64,000 nt of DNA from CAWCKS01 sp963763485 (lineage in GTDB: Bacteria > Pseudomonadota > Alphaproteobacteria > Rhizobiales > Xanthobacteraceae), in contig CAVXOW010000007.1 of the NCBI GenBank assembly GCA_963763485.1, positions 744,001 to 808,000 of the forward strand. The letters are read 5' to 3'. Within the stretch, counting starts at the first letter, position 1; each line of letters begins with the position of its first letter. The translations under genes were made by a program, and so were the position numbers. Below the pieces are notes generated by a model that was given only the letters and a program-made list of their open reading frames with translations, was not told where the DNA came from and did no database searches. Below, piece after piece: positions 17,328 through 26,587 of the stretch.

Positions 17328-18872
17328 ATGAATGGTGCGGAAAGCCTGGTCAGGACCCTGGTCGCCGGCGGTGTCGACGTCTGCTTCACGAACCCGGGAA
17401 CATCGGAAATGCACTTCGTTGCCGCGCTCGACCGGGTCGACGGCATGCGTTGCGTTCTTGGATTGTTCGAAGGCGTCGTGACGGGAGCGGCCGATGGCTA
17501 TTACCGCATGAAGGGCACGCCGGCCGGCACGTTGCTGCACCTGGGGCCCGGCCTCGGCAACGGCATTGCCAACCTGCACAACGCCAAGAAAGCCTCGTCC
17601 GGCGTCGTCAACATCGTCGGCCAGCACGCGACCTATCACATCGCGCACAACGCGCCGCTGACCTCGGACATCGAGGGTCTGGCTCGGCCGGTGTCGCATT
17701 GGGTGCGCACTTCGCCGGACGCGAAGTCCGTGGCACGCGACGGCGCCGATGCGATTGCCGCGGCAAGCGCATCGCCCGGCCAGATCGCGACCTTGATCCT
17801 GCCGGCGGATACCGCGTGGAACGAAGCCGAAGGCGTGGCGCAGGTCGGTGCGATCTCGCAGCGTCCGGTGTTTTCGCCGCAAGCGGTCGATGACGCCGCG
17901 CGCCTTTTGAAGAGCGGCGAGCCGACACTGATCCTGATGTCGCACCGCGCGCTGCGCGAGGACACGCTCGATCTTGCGGCGCGGATTTCCGGCAAGACCG
18001 GCTGCAAGGTGATGGCGCAGGGTTCGAACCCGCGTATCGCGCGCGGGGCAGGGCGCTTCTCGGTCGACCGCGTGCCTTACGTGGTCGATCTCGCGGTCAA
18101 CACGCTGAAGGAATTCAAGCACATCATTCTGGTGGAGGCGGTCGAACCCGTCGCGTTCTTCGCCTATCCGAACAAGCCGAGCCTGCTGAAGGCCGACGGC
18201 GCCAAGGTGCACCGGCTCGCCGACATCGGCGGCGACTCGCTCGGTTCGCTGCAGGCGCTTGCCGATGCCGTCGGCGCCAAGGCTTCCGACGTTCAGCCGC
18301 AAAAGCATCCGGAGCTGGTGAGGCCGACTGGCCCGATCACGCACGCTTCGATCGCGCAGGCCATCGCTGCCGCCATTCCCGACAATGCCATCATCGTCGA
18401 CGAAGCAGTGACCACGGGTCGCGCGTTTCTGCCGCCGACCGCCGGCGCAAAGCCGCACGACTGGCTGCAGAACATGGGCGGCTCGATCGGCTACGGAACG
18501 CCCGTTGCAACCGGCGCCGCGGTCGCCTGTCCCGACCGCCGTGTGATCGCGCTCGAAGGCGACGGCAGCGCCATGTACACGATTCAGTCGTTGTGGACTC
18601 AAGCGCGCGAGAGCCTGAACATCACCACGGTGATCTTCGCCAATCGCACCTACGAGATCCTCAAGGGCGAGTTCACCAATGTGGACGCCGGCAAGCCGGG
18701 CCAGAAGGCAATCGACATGCTCAACCTCGACCGACCGACGATCGACTGGATCTCGCTTGCCAAGAGCATGGGCGTGCCGGGCGTCTCGGTCGCGACCGCG
18801 GAAGATTTCTATAAGGCGCTCGACAACGCCAACCGCACGCCAGGTCCGTCGCTGGTCGAAGTGCAGATGTAG
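17328..18872 (+). CDS. thiamine-diphosphate enzyme, acetolactate-synthase-like large subunit
   Basis: A 514-residue ThDP-dependent decarboxylase/ligase. The N-terminal domain has FTNPGTSEMHFVAALD and the activating Glu in GLFEGVVTGAADGYYRM. The C-terminal ThDP-binding motif is ALEGDGSAMYTIQSLWTQAR followed by VIFANRTYEILKGE (GDG to NN type, here with NRT). It is shorter than true acetolactate synthases (about 560-590) and has no small-subunit gene nearby, so biosynthesis of branched-chain amino acids is unlikely. Relatives are annotated as acetolactate synthase, benzoylformate decarboxylase or sulfopyruvate-decarboxylase-like enzymes. The actual 2-oxoacid is unknown. Start ATG at 17328. The ribosome site is weak (GAAAGCG). 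Confidence 0.8.
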   Translation: MNGAESLVRTLVAGGVDVCFTNPGTSEMHFVAALDRVDGMRCVLGLFEGVVTGAADGYYRMKGTPAGTLLHLGPGLGNGIANLHNAKKASSGVVNIVGQHATYHIAHNAPLTSDIEGLARPVSHWVRTSPDAKSVARDGADAIAAASASPGQIATLILPADTAWNEAEGVAQVGAISQRPVFSPQAVDDAARLLKSGEPTLILMSHRALREDTLDLAARISGKTGCKVMAQGSNPRIARGAGRFSVDRVPYVVDLAVNTLKEFKHIILVEAVEPVAFFAYPNKPSLLKADGAKVHRLADIGGDSLGSLQALADAVGAKASDVQPQKHPELVRPTGPITHASIAQAIAAAIPDNAIIVDEAVTTGRAFLPPTAGAKPHDWLQNMGGSIGYGTPVATGAAVACPDRRVIALEGDGSAMYTIQSLWTQARESLNITTVIFANRTYEILKGEFTNVDAGKPGQKAIDMLNLDRPTIDWISLAKSMGVPGVSVATAEDFYKALDNANRTPGPSLVEVQM

Positions 18873-18907
18873 GACGGCTATAGCTGGTGTTGGCCAGGTG
18901 AACCGCG

Positions 18908-19729
18908 ATGACCAAGATTCCGCTCCGACAATCGGAAATCCTCAACATTGCGAGAACCCACGGGCGCGTCACGGTCGAAGACCTGGCGCGCCGGTTCGAC
19001 GTCTCCGCGCAAACGATCCGCAAGGACCTCAATGACCTGTGCGAGCGGCGTTCGCTGACGCGCGTCCATGGCGGCGCGATCATTGCCTCCGGCGTCGAGA
19101 ATCTGTCCTATGAAGCGCGCCGCTTTGTTGCGGCCGAAGAGAAACGCGCGATCGGCCGCGCCGCGGCCGAATTGATTCCGAACGGCTGTTCGCTGTTCAT
19201 CAACATCGGCACGACTACGGAAGAAGTCGCGAGCGCGCTGACGACGCACGAGGACCTCCTGGTCATCACTAACAACCTCAACGTCGCGATGCTGCTCTAT
19301 CGCCATCCGCGGATCGAGGTGATCGTCACCGGCGGCCAGGTGCGGCGCGCTGACGGCGCGGTGATTGGCTCCTCGGCCAACAAGCTGTTCGAGGAGTTCA
19401 AAGTCGATTACGCGATCATCGGTGCGTCAGCGATCGACGAGGAGGGCGCGCTGCTCGACTTCGATTATCGCGAGGTGCAGGCAGCGCAGGCGATCATCGA
19501 AAATGCGCGATCGACCATCCTGGTCGCCGACTCCACAAAGTTCAGGCGGAGCGCGCCGGTACGCATTGCCCATATCAGCCAGATCCAGACCTTCGTCACC
19601 GATCTACCGTTGCCGACGGGGCTGAGGGCGGTGTGCCAGCACCGCGGCATCCAGGTCGTCGAAGCGATGACCACCGGCTCCCAGGAAGCCGATGATTCCG
19701 TTGTCGAATTCGGCCAAATCAAGCGATAA
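18908..19729 (+). CDS. glpR: DeoR-family repressor, GlpR type
   Basis: A 273-residue DeoR-family regulator. The N-terminal winged helix (residues 5-57) contains VTVEDLARRFDVSAQTIRKDLNDL, and the wing RVHGGAII is standard. The sugar-phosphate-binding C-terminal domain shows NIGTTTEEVASALTTH and VTGGQVRRADGAVIGSSA. It lies 114 bp before glpD on the same strand. That position and its close match to GlpR proteins make glycerol-3-phosphate the likely effector. A tandem repeat just upstream of glpD is a candidate binding site. Confidence 0.85.
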   Translation: MTKIPLRQSEILNIARTHGRVTVEDLARRFDVSAQTIRKDLNDLCERRSLTRVHGGAIIASGVENLSYEARRFVAAEEKRAIGRAAAELIPNGCSLFINIGTTTEEVASALTTHEDLLVITNNLNVAMLLYRHPRIEVIVTGGQVRRADGAVIGSSANKLFEEFKVDYAIIGASAIDEEGALLDFDYREVQAAQAIIENARSTILVADSTKFRRSAPVRIAHISQIQTFVTDLPLPTGLRAVCQHRGIQVVEAMTTGSQEADDSVVEFGQIKR

Positions 19730-19793
19730 TTCCCGGACTGCGGCTCGTCGCGCCTGCTTCTCCTGCTTTCGTATTCTCTTGCGTTTTACTTCT

Positions 19794-19824
19794 ATTCGAA
19801 AGAAATTCGAAAGAATCGAAAATC
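19794..19824 (+). promoter_or_regulatory. candidate GlpR operator: 11-bp tandem repeats
   Basis: Upstream of the glpD GTG start are two exact copies of ATTCGAAAGA, at 19794-19803 and 19805-19814, followed by a third partial copy (ATCGAAAATC, 19815-19824). The 11-bp spacing puts them on the same face of the helix. Tandem sites are usual for DeoR-family repressors. The link to GlpR is inference. Confidence 0.55.
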
Positions 19825-19843
19825 TCTTCGGCAGGGGCCGTTC

Positions 19844-21382
19844 GTGAATTCTGACTACGATCTCGCGATCATCGGCGGGGGCGTCAACGGATGCGGCATT
19901 GCGCGCGACGCCGCCGGCCGCGGGCTGTCGGTGTTCCTCTGCGAAATGAACGATCTGGCGAGCGGGACCTCGTCGTGGTCGACCAAGCTTGTGCACGGTG
20001 GCCTGCGCTACCTCGAATATTACGAATTCCGCCTGGTTCGCGAAGCGCTGATGGAGCGCGAGGTGTTGTGGAGGATCGCTCCCCACATCATCCATCCTCT
20101 GCGCTTCGTGCTGCCGCATCACGCTGGCCTCCGTCCGGCCTGGCTGTTGCGGCTCGGCCTGTTCCTCTACGATCACCTCGGTGGCCGCAAGTTGCTGCCG
20201 CCGACCCGGACCCTTGACCTTCGTACCGATGTTACCGGCAAGCCGCTGGCGCCCGGCCGCTTCACAACAGGCTTCGAATATTCCGACTGCGCGGTCGATG
20301 ATGCGCGCCTCGTCGTCCTCAACGCGCGCGACGCCGCCGAACGCGGCGCAACCATTCGCACGCGAACGCGCGCGATCGAGGCGCGCCAGCGCGACGGTCG
20401 CTGGCAGGTCACGGTCGAAGACACCGCGACCGGCGCGCGCAGCACGATCTCGGCACGCGTTCTGATCAATGCCGCGGGTCCGTGGGTGTACGAATTCCTC
20501 GCCGGCACGATTGGCGTCAACGCAAGGGCCAATGTTCGGCTGGTGCAGGGCTCGCATATCGTCGTGCCAAGACTCTACGACCACGACCGCGCCTACATCC
20601 TGCAGAACGCCGACGGCCGCATCGTCTTCACGATTCCCTATCAGGACGACTACGCGCTGATCGGCACCACCGATCGCGACTACGACGGCGATCCCGCGGC
20701 GGCAAAAGCGACGCAAGAGGAGATCGACTATCTCTGTGCGTCAGTCAGCGAATATTTCGCAAAACCCGTCAAGCCGGCCGACGTGGTCTGGACCTATTCC
20801 GGCGTGCGTCCGCTCTATGACGACGGCGCGAGCGAGGCGAAGGCCGCGACGCGCGACTACGTGTTCGAACTCGACGCGAAGCCGGGCGCGGCGCCGGTAC
20901 TGAGCGTGTTCGGCGGCAAGATCACGACCTATCGCAAGCTGTCGGAAGAGGCCCTCGAGCGTATCGCGCCCTACCTGCCAAAGATCGAGACAGAAGGCAG
21001 CTGGACCGGCCGCACCGCGCTGCCGGGCGGCGAGTTCGACGTGCAGGGCCTCGATGCCCTGATCACGTCGCTGCAAGCAGACTATCCCTTCCTGTCGAAT
21101 ACGCACGCGACGCGGCTGGCGCATGCCTACGGCACCCGCGCAAGGAAGCTGTTGGGCAAGGCGTCGTCATCAGCCGATCTCGGTCAGGATTTCGGCGCGA
21201 CCCTGACCGAAGCCGAAGTGCGTTACTTGATGGCGCAGGAGTGGGCGCTGACTGCAGAAGACGTTGTCTGGCGGCGCTCAAAGCTCGGCCTGCGCCTGGC
21301 GGCCGATCAGGTGGCCGCGCTCGATCGCTGGATCGCGCGCGAGCGAAGCGAGCATGTCGTCGAGGCGGGACGATCCGCGTGA
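19844..21382 (+). CDS. glpD: glycerol-3-phosphate dehydrogenase (FAD-dependent)
   Basis: A 512-residue membrane-associated flavoprotein that oxidises glycerol-3-phosphate to dihydroxyacetone phosphate and feeds electrons to quinone. The N-terminal dinucleotide-binding motif is LAIIGGGVNGCGIARDAAGRG, followed by GTSSWSTKLVHGGLRYLEYYEF, which is diagnostic for GlpD. The segment FGGKITTYRKLSEEALE marks the end of the FAD domain, and a C-terminal helical domain follows. The start is a GTG at 19844 preceded by CAGGGG. glpR lies directly upstream; glycerol uptake or kinase genes are not in the window. Confidence 0.92.
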   Translation: MNSDYDLAIIGGGVNGCGIARDAAGRGLSVFLCEMNDLASGTSSWSTKLVHGGLRYLEYYEFRLVREALMEREVLWRIAPHIIHPLRFVLPHHAGLRPAWLLRLGLFLYDHLGGRKLLPPTRTLDLRTDVTGKPLAPGRFTTGFEYSDCAVDDARLVVLNARDAAERGATIRTRTRAIEARQRDGRWQVTVEDTATGARSTISARVLINAAGPWVYEFLAGTIGVNARANVRLVQGSHIVVPRLYDHDRAYILQNADGRIVFTIPYQDDYALIGTTDRDYDGDPAAAKATQEEIDYLCASVSEYFAKPVKPADVVWTYSGVRPLYDDGASEAKAATRDYVFELDAKPGAAPVLSVFGGKITTYRKLSEEALERIAPYLPKIETEGSWTGRTALPGGEFDVQGLDALITSLQADYPFLSNTHATRLAHAYGTRARKLLGKASSSADLGQDFGATLTEAEVRYLMAQEWALTAEDVVWRRSKLGLRLAADQVAALDRWIARERSEHVVEAGRSA

Positions 21383-21818
21383 GAGGCGCTCCCCTGTGGC
21401 TTGAGCGAGTGAGTAGCTACCGGCTTTCCGACAAGAAATCGCAAATTGCACAATCCCGATACAGAATCTCAACTGCAGCGGGTTCGCCGCACCGGAAATT
21501 AACCTTACCGAAATCGCTGCTGCCTAGTCTTGGCGTGTAACCGGCGCGCCATGCTTGCGGCCGCCGACAATCACGCCGCACCGGCGAGCAAAGCCGCTCC
21601 GCCGCCTGCGCTCTCCGCCCAACGCCGTGCGGACCAGGTTTTCTGAAGCGTGGGAATTATAGCGTCGCCCGCCTGCCACGGGTCGCGATCGCCGATGTTT
21701 TGACCAAACAGCCGCCGAGTTTTCTTGGCGTGAAGCGCTCGTCGACTTGCACAAGGTGACGACAGCGTTGCGAGTTGCGCGAAATGTGCCATTCGCCAAG
21801 CACAAACGGAGAAAATCG
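21383..21818. other. 436-bp gap without a convincing gene
   Basis: The stretch between glpD and the chemoreceptor gene has only short frames that mirror one another and match no family I recognise. It must contain the promoter of the receptor gene. I see no clear hairpin terminator after glpD and no strong sigma-factor motif. Confidence 0.4.
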
Positions 21819-23582
21819 GTGACCCGCATCATCCTCAACTTTCGCATCGGCACCAAGCTCGCCATCGCGTCCGCTATCAGCGTCCTGCTCGTAGCAGCGA
21901 TGATCACCGGGCAGATCATTGGAAACTCAGCGGTCCGGGCAACGTCGGAAGCCGCCGCCGCGCAGCAAACGATTGCGCGCGATGCTGCCAACGCCAGGTC
22001 CTCGATTCGCGGCATGCAGATCGGGGTGCGCGACATCCGGTTGGCGCGGACGGCCGCCGACCTGCAGAAAGCGACCGACTTCCTGTCGGATCGGCAGAAG
22101 TCGGCAACGAAATTCACCGAGCAAATGATACAGATCGCGCGATCCGCCGAAAATCGCGAACGCATGGAAAAGATGAAACCGAAGATCGGCGACTACGCGG
22201 CGCGCGCACAGGATATCGCGGCGAAACGCAAGGAGATCATTGCGCTGACGGCGGCGCACACGGCGGGCCAGCAGCTGCCAGCAGACGTGTCAGCCAAAGT
22301 CGATCAGCTGAACGACGAAGCCGTACGTATCGCGCGCGAGGTGACTCTGCCGATCGCGGCCGAACTTGAAGACGTGTCCAGCAAGATCGCCGATTTCGCG
22401 GAGCATAGCGCAGAGGCCGAGGTCGCGGCGATGCAGCAAGAAATGGCATCCGCCGAACGTCAATCAATGTTGATCGGTGTGCTGGTCGCGCTGATGCTGG
22501 TCGGCAGTTGGATATTTTCTGTGTTCACGATTGCACGGCCAACCCGCGCATTGGCGGATCGCATGCGCGAACTTGCTGAAGGCAACTTCGACGTGGTGCT
22601 ACCGGGCCTCGGCCGCAAGGACGAGATCGGCGCTGTCGCGGGTTCGGTCGAAGCCTTCAAGGTCAAGGCACAGGAGAAGGCAAAGCTGGAGGCCGAAGCA
22701 AAGGCCGAGCAGGATCGCCTGATCGCGGAGCAGCGCAAGGCGGACATGCATCGCCTCGCCGGCGACTTCGAAGCTGCGGTGGGCGAGATCGTCGAGACCG
22801 TATCGTCGGCCTCGACCGAGCTCGAAGCCGCCGCCGGAACGCTCACCCACACTGCCGACGGCACCCAGCGTCTTGCCACTACGGTGGCTTCCGCGTCGGA
22901 AGAAGCGTCAGCCAGCGTGCAGTCGGTGGCGTCTGCGACCGAAGAGCTCGCGAGCTCGGTGAGCGAGATCGGCCGCCAGATCGAAAGCTCGACCCAGATC
23001 GCCCGCGAAGCGGTGCGACAGGCCGAACAGACCGACCAGCGCATCCACAAGCTCAGTCAGGCTGCGACGAAAATCGGTGACGTGCTCAACCTGATCACGA
23101 CGATCGCCGAACAGACCAACCTGCTCGCGCTCAATGCCACCATCGAGGCGGCGCGAGCCGGAGAAGCCGGCCGCGGCTTTGCCGTGGTCGCCTCCGAAGT
23201 GAAGGCGCTCGCGGCCCAAACCGCGAAGGCGACCAGCGAGATCGGCGAGCAGATCACCGAGATTCAAACCACGACCGGTGAATCGGTTGCAGCGATCAAG
23301 GAGATCGGCACGACGATTGCCAACATCTCGCAAATCACCTCAACGATCGCAGCTGCGGTGGAAGAGCAGGGCGCGGCGACCAAGGAGATCGCTCGCAACG
23401 TCAGCCAGGCGGCCGAAGGCACGAGCCAGGTCGCGTCCAACATCATCGAGGTCAACCGCGGCGCCAACGAGACCGGCTCGGCATCGTCGCAGGTGCTGTC
23501 GTCGGCGCAATCGCTGTCGTCGGATTCCAACCGCCTCAAGCTCGAGGTGCGGAAATTCCTCGCAACCGTGCGGGCGGCTTAA
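21819..23582 (+). CDS. methyl-accepting chemotaxis protein
   Basis: A 587-residue transmembrane chemoreceptor. The GTG at 21819 is preceded by GGAGAAAATC, so the longer frame from 21747 is not used. TM1 is near residues 12-35; a short periplasmic domain rich in helices follows (RDIRLARTAADLQKATDFL). TM2 is near 225-245 (LIGVLVALMLVGSWIFSVF), then a HAMP domain (RPTRALADRMRELAEGNFD), then the signalling coiled coil with the hairpin tip IAEQTNLLALNATIEAARAGE. There is no C-terminal pentapeptide for CheR docking. It lies about 8 kb before the che operon. The ligand is unknown. Confidence 0.92.
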   Translation: MTRIILNFRIGTKLAIASAISVLLVAAMITGQIIGNSAVRATSEAAAAQQTIARDAANARSSIRGMQIGVRDIRLARTAADLQKATDFLSDRQKSATKFTEQMIQIARSAENRERMEKMKPKIGDYAARAQDIAAKRKEIIALTAAHTAGQQLPADVSAKVDQLNDEAVRIAREVTLPIAAELEDVSSKIADFAEHSAEAEVAAMQQEMASAERQSMLIGVLVALMLVGSWIFSVFTIARPTRALADRMRELAEGNFDVVLPGLGRKDEIGAVAGSVEAFKVKAQEKAKLEAEAKAEQDRLIAEQRKADMHRLAGDFEAAVGEIVETVSSASTELEAAAGTLTHTADGTQRLATTVASASEEASASVQSVASATEELASSVSEIGRQIESSTQIAREAVRQAEQTDQRIHKLSQAATKIGDVLNLITTIAEQTNLLALNATIEAARAGEAGRGFAVVASEVKALAAQTAKATSEIGEQITEIQTTTGESVAAIKEIGTTIANISQITSTIAAAVEEQGAATKEIARNVSQAAEGTSQVASNIIEVNRGANETGSASSQVLSSAQSLSSDSNRLKLEVRKFLATVRAA

Positions 23583-23606
23583 CGCGTACTCTTGCTTCGC
23601 GCCGTC

Positions 23607-23996
23607 TTATTTGGCGTGCCAGCGGCCGTGCACGCCGTCGAACACGCAAATGTTGGCGCCCGCGCAACTCGTGTTGCGCGGGCGCGAATATGATGCGAAC
23701 GCGTTCAGCGGATTACGATGGGGTTTGCGCGCGGCCTCGCGAGCCCGCGTGACGTGAACGCGACGGGTCGTCGCGGCGACGGCCTGCGTTGGCGATGACG
23801 GCTCGCGGACGGTCGCGACGGGCAGCGGTGCTGAAGGGCGCGGCAGGACAAATTGTGCCGCGGGACCGAGCGGCTCAGGCGAGAATTCGGCATGACGCAG
23901 GTCGAGCGAAAGATAGTCGGTCGCGCGTGCGGGTACTGCCGCCGCCAAGGCGACCAGGCCGAGACCGATCAGGCGCATCAACAAGGGAACTCGCAT
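23607..23996 (-). CDS. small secreted hypothetical protein
   Basis: A 129-residue protein with a clear signal peptide (RLIGLGLVALAAAVPARA, cleavage near residue 25). The remainder is proline- and arginine-rich and ends with CAGANICVFDGVHGRWHAK, in which two cysteines could form a disulfide. I recognise no domain. It converges with the chemoreceptor gene, ending 25 bp after it. The signal peptide and the coding bias argue that it is a real gene of unknown function. Confidence 0.6.
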   Translation of the reverse strand: MRVPLLMRLIGLGLVALAAAVPARATDYLSLDLRHAEFSPEPLGPAAQFVLPRPSAPLPVATVREPSSPTQAVAATTRRVHVTRAREAARKPHRNPLNAFASYSRPRNTSCAGANICVFDGVHGRWHAK

Positions 23997-24155
23997 ATCC
24001 TGTAGTTAGGTCGGCGGCCAGATTGTTCAATCGCCCGGCTGTGGTTAACGGGCAATGGTTGGCTGCCTGCTGCCCCGGCGTTGCCCCGCGCCGGCCCATG
24101 ATGCGATGCTGGGGTCCGTGAAAAAATGCGCGGCAACGCAGCATGGAGGCGCGAC

Positions 24156-24950
24156 GTGACGCTGATCAAGAACGAGACCAAACAAAAACTGAAGGGCGGC
24201 GGGCTGGCCCTCGGCTTTGGCGTGCACCACCTGCGCACCTCTGCGGTCGGCATGCTGGCCGCAGCTAGCGGCCACGACTGGATTTTCATCGACATGGAGC
24301 ACGGCGCATTCTCGATGCAGGAGGCGACCCAGATCTGCATCGCGGCGCTCACGACCGGCGTAACACCGATCGTCCGTGTCGCGGCCGACGCTCTCGATGA
24401 GGGGGCGCGTGCGCTCGACAATGGTGCGATGGGCATCGTCGTGCCGCACGTCGATACAAGCGCCCAGGCCGAACGCATTGCGCGGACCTACCGATATCCG
24501 CCTGAAGGCACGCGCAGCTGGGGCGGGCCGCCCGCGGCGTTTCGGTTCCAGCCGCCAAGCCACGCCGAGGCGCAGACGCTGCTCAATGAGGAGGTGCTCG
24601 TCGTCGCCATGATCGAGAGCCGCGAGGCGGTCAACAATATCGACGCGATTGCCGCGGTCGCCGGCATCGATGTGCTCCTGATCGGAACGTCCGATCTTTC
24701 GGCGGACCTGGGCGTCGCCGGGCAGATCGGGCACCCCGATGTGCAGGCTGCCTATCACGCGGTCACGGCGGCCTGCGGCAAGCACGGCAAGACGCTCGGA
24801 ATGGGCGGCGTTTACGATCGCGAGTGGGCGAGCCGCTACATCAAGGAGAGCGGCGCCCGCTTCGTCCTGAGCGGCTCCGATCACACCTATCTGGTCGCCG
24901 GTGCAACGCAGCGCTCGGAGTTGCTGCGCAGCATCGTGCCCAGCAAGTGA
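24156..24950 (+). CDS. HpcH/HpaI-family aldolase
   Basis: A 264-residue class II (metal-dependent) aldolase of the HpcH/HpaI family, which cleaves or makes 2-oxo-3-deoxy acids and related hydroxy-oxoacids. Visible family motifs are DWIFIDMEHGAFSMQEA (with a metal-ligand Glu), PIVRVAADALDEGARALDNGA, GIVVPHVDTSAQAE, and LLIGTSDLSADLG. The GTG at 24156 has a GGAGGC ribosome site 5 bases before it and starts the protein at the family-typical point; the ATG at 24126 is less likely. No aromatic meta-cleavage genes are adjacent, although a ring-hydroxylating oxygenase gene follows at 25062. Confidence 0.86.
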   Translation: MTLIKNETKQKLKGGGLALGFGVHHLRTSAVGMLAAASGHDWIFIDMEHGAFSMQEATQICIAALTTGVTPIVRVAADALDEGARALDNGAMGIVVPHVDTSAQAERIARTYRYPPEGTRSWGGPPAAFRFQPPSHAEAQTLLNEEVLVVAMIESREAVNNIDAIAAVAGIDVLLIGTSDLSADLGVAGQIGHPDVQAAYHAVTAACGKHGKTLGMGGVYDREWASRYIKESGARFVLSGSDHTYLVAGATQRSELLRSIVPSK

Positions 24951-25061
24951 CGCCGGCGCGATTTTTCAAGCGGCAATTGCGGGAATTTCCAGTTTCCGGC
25001 CGATGAGGTTCGACCTAAGCTGCGGTTGATGTCACCGGCCTCCGCGCCATAGGGGACGACG

Positions 25062-26213
25062 ATGAAACACGACGATCAGGTCGCGCTCGGGAAGACACTG
25101 CTCCATTATCTCGATGAGCAAACCACGGCGATGGCGGACAGCATCTACGCCAACGACGTCAGCGACTACATTTGCCCGAAACAGGCCGCGGCCGAGCAGG
25201 AACAATTCTTCCGCAACGGCCCGATCAACATCGGCCTCAGCTGCCTGCTGCCGAAGCCTGGCGACTTCATGACCCATGACGAGACCGGCGTCCCGATCCT
25301 GCTGGTGCGACGCGACGACGGTTCGCTTGGTGCGTTCCTCAATGTATGCCGGCATCGTGGTTCGCGCGTCGCGGAGGGCTGCGGCAGCGCCAAGCTTTTC
25401 ACGTGCCCGTATCATGCCTGGACCTACGGCACCGATGGAAGGCTTCGCGGCCGTCCCGACGAGCGATCGTTTGCCGGCTTCGACAAGGAGACGAATGGTC
25501 TGCGTGCGCTGCCCGTCGTGGAAAAATACGGCATGATCTGGCTGGCATCGACGCCTGGAGTGACGTTCGACGTCGATGCGCTGCTCGGCGGGGCGCAACG
25601 CGACCTCGCGTCGTATCGGCTCGACACCTACCATCACTACGAGACGCGTACGCTGCGCCAGAAGCTGAACTGGAAGGTGGTCGTTGATACGTTCCTGGAA
25701 ACCTATCATCTGCAATTCCTGCACACCAACACGGTGTCGCCCATCATCCATTCCAACCTGACGGCGTTCGACGCATTCGGGCCGAGCCTGCGCATGATCG
25801 CGGCGCGCCGCACCATCGACAAGCTGCGCGCGATCCCGCCCGAGCAATGGGACGTCATCCCGTTCATTGCCTGCATCTACGTGCTGTTTCCGAACACCGT
25901 GTTCATCATGCAGGGCGACCACGTCGAGACCTGGCACGTCTATCCCTGTGGCGACGGCATCAATGAAGCGACGATGCGAATATCGCTGTACACGCCGCAG
26001 CCAGCGACGACCGCCAGCGCGCGCGGACACTGGGACCGCAACTTCGATCTGTTGATGGCGACCGTCGAGAAGGAAGATTTTCCGATGGCCGAGGGCATCC
26101 AGCGCGGCTTCCATTCGCCGGCGCAGGAGGCGATCCACTTCGGCCGCAACGAGCCGGCGCTGCAGCACTTCCATCGCTCGGTGAAGCAGGCGCTCGGGAT
26201 GGCGGCGGGGTAG
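25062..26213 (+). CDS. Rieske ring-hydroxylating oxygenase, alpha subunit
   Basis: A 383-residue Rieske non-heme iron oxygenase. The [2Fe-2S] ligands are in CRHRGSRVAEGC and FTCPYHAWTYG (C-x-H ... C-x2-H). The mononuclear iron site is in DTFLETYHLQFLHTNT (His-x4-His). No beta subunit, ferredoxin or reductase gene is adjacent, so it either works with a partner encoded elsewhere or belongs to the single-component alpha3 group. Such enzymes hydroxylate or demethylate aromatic or quaternary-amine compounds; the substrate is not evident. The gene begins at the ATG at 25062 after GGGGACGACG and ends shortly before a tRNA gene. Confidence 0.87.
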   Translation: MKHDDQVALGKTLLHYLDEQTTAMADSIYANDVSDYICPKQAAAEQEQFFRNGPINIGLSCLLPKPGDFMTHDETGVPILLVRRDDGSLGAFLNVCRHRGSRVAEGCGSAKLFTCPYHAWTYGTDGRLRGRPDERSFAGFDKETNGLRALPVVEKYGMIWLASTPGVTFDVDALLGGAQRDLASYRLDTYHHYETRTLRQKLNWKVVVDTFLETYHLQFLHTNTVSPIIHSNLTAFDAFGPSLRMIAARRTIDKLRAIPPEQWDVIPFIACIYVLFPNTVFIMQGDHVETWHVYPCGDGINEATMRISLYTPQPATTASARGHWDRNFDLLMATVEKEDFPMAEGIQRGFHSPAQEAIHFGRNEPALQHFHRSVKQALGMAAG

Positions 26214-26324
26214 AGACGCGGCGGTTGGTAGTCGATGGCGTCCGCCTTCGCCTTTACGGCTTCGGCGCGACAACCTTCGCTACGAGAGGCTTGCCGAGCC
26301 GTAGCTTGCGCAGCAAGCGGAGGC

Positions 26325-26399
26325 TGGTGGGCGCTGTAGGGATTGAACCTACGACCTCTCCCGTGTGAAGGGAACGCTCTCCCGCTGAGCTAAGCGCCC
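26325..26399 (-). tRNA. tRNA-Val (anticodon CAC)
   Basis: Read on the minus strand, this forms a full cloverleaf: acceptor GGGCGCT paired with AGCGCCC, D arm GCTC/GAGC, anticodon stem TTCCC/GGGAG with loop TTCACAC, and T arm GTAGG/CCTAC around TTCAATC. The anticodon CAC reads GTG (valine). CCA is encoded at 26325-26327. Confidence 0.92.
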
Positions 26400-26477
26400 G
26401 TCGCCATCAGCGACGCGGAGCGGTTTACGAAGCGCAGGCCACGAGGTCAAGCATTAGCGCGTGGTGATCTTACGTCC

Positions 26478-26573
26478 GCTCATTCCCGCGAATGCGGGAA
26501 TCCAAGACCACCAAGACAGTCTCAAATATTGGGCAAAAACTGGGTCTCCGCCCCCGCGGGGACGACAGTGCAG
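26478..26573. repeat. REP-like palindromic repeat
   Basis: It contains a perfect hairpin ATTCCCGC-GAAT-GCGGGAAT (26482-26501). About 50 bp later comes a second GC palindrome (CCCCCGCGGGG) inside GGGTCTCCGCC...GACGAC. Elements starting CTCATTCCCGCG and ending in such a block are dispersed in many proteobacterial genomes. It lies between tRNA-Val and the end of the coiled-coil gene. Confidence 0.55.
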
Positions 26574-26587
26574 GTGGCCCCGCCGTC

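Noticed and set aside
17247..18602. 451-residue minus-strand frame
   Set aside because: Shadow of the ThDP enzyme gene, which has clear catalytic motifs on the plus strand.
17328..18872. Calling the ThDP enzyme IlvB/IlvI
   Set aside because: It is shorter than true acetolactate synthases and lacks an adjacent regulatory subunit or ilv genes.
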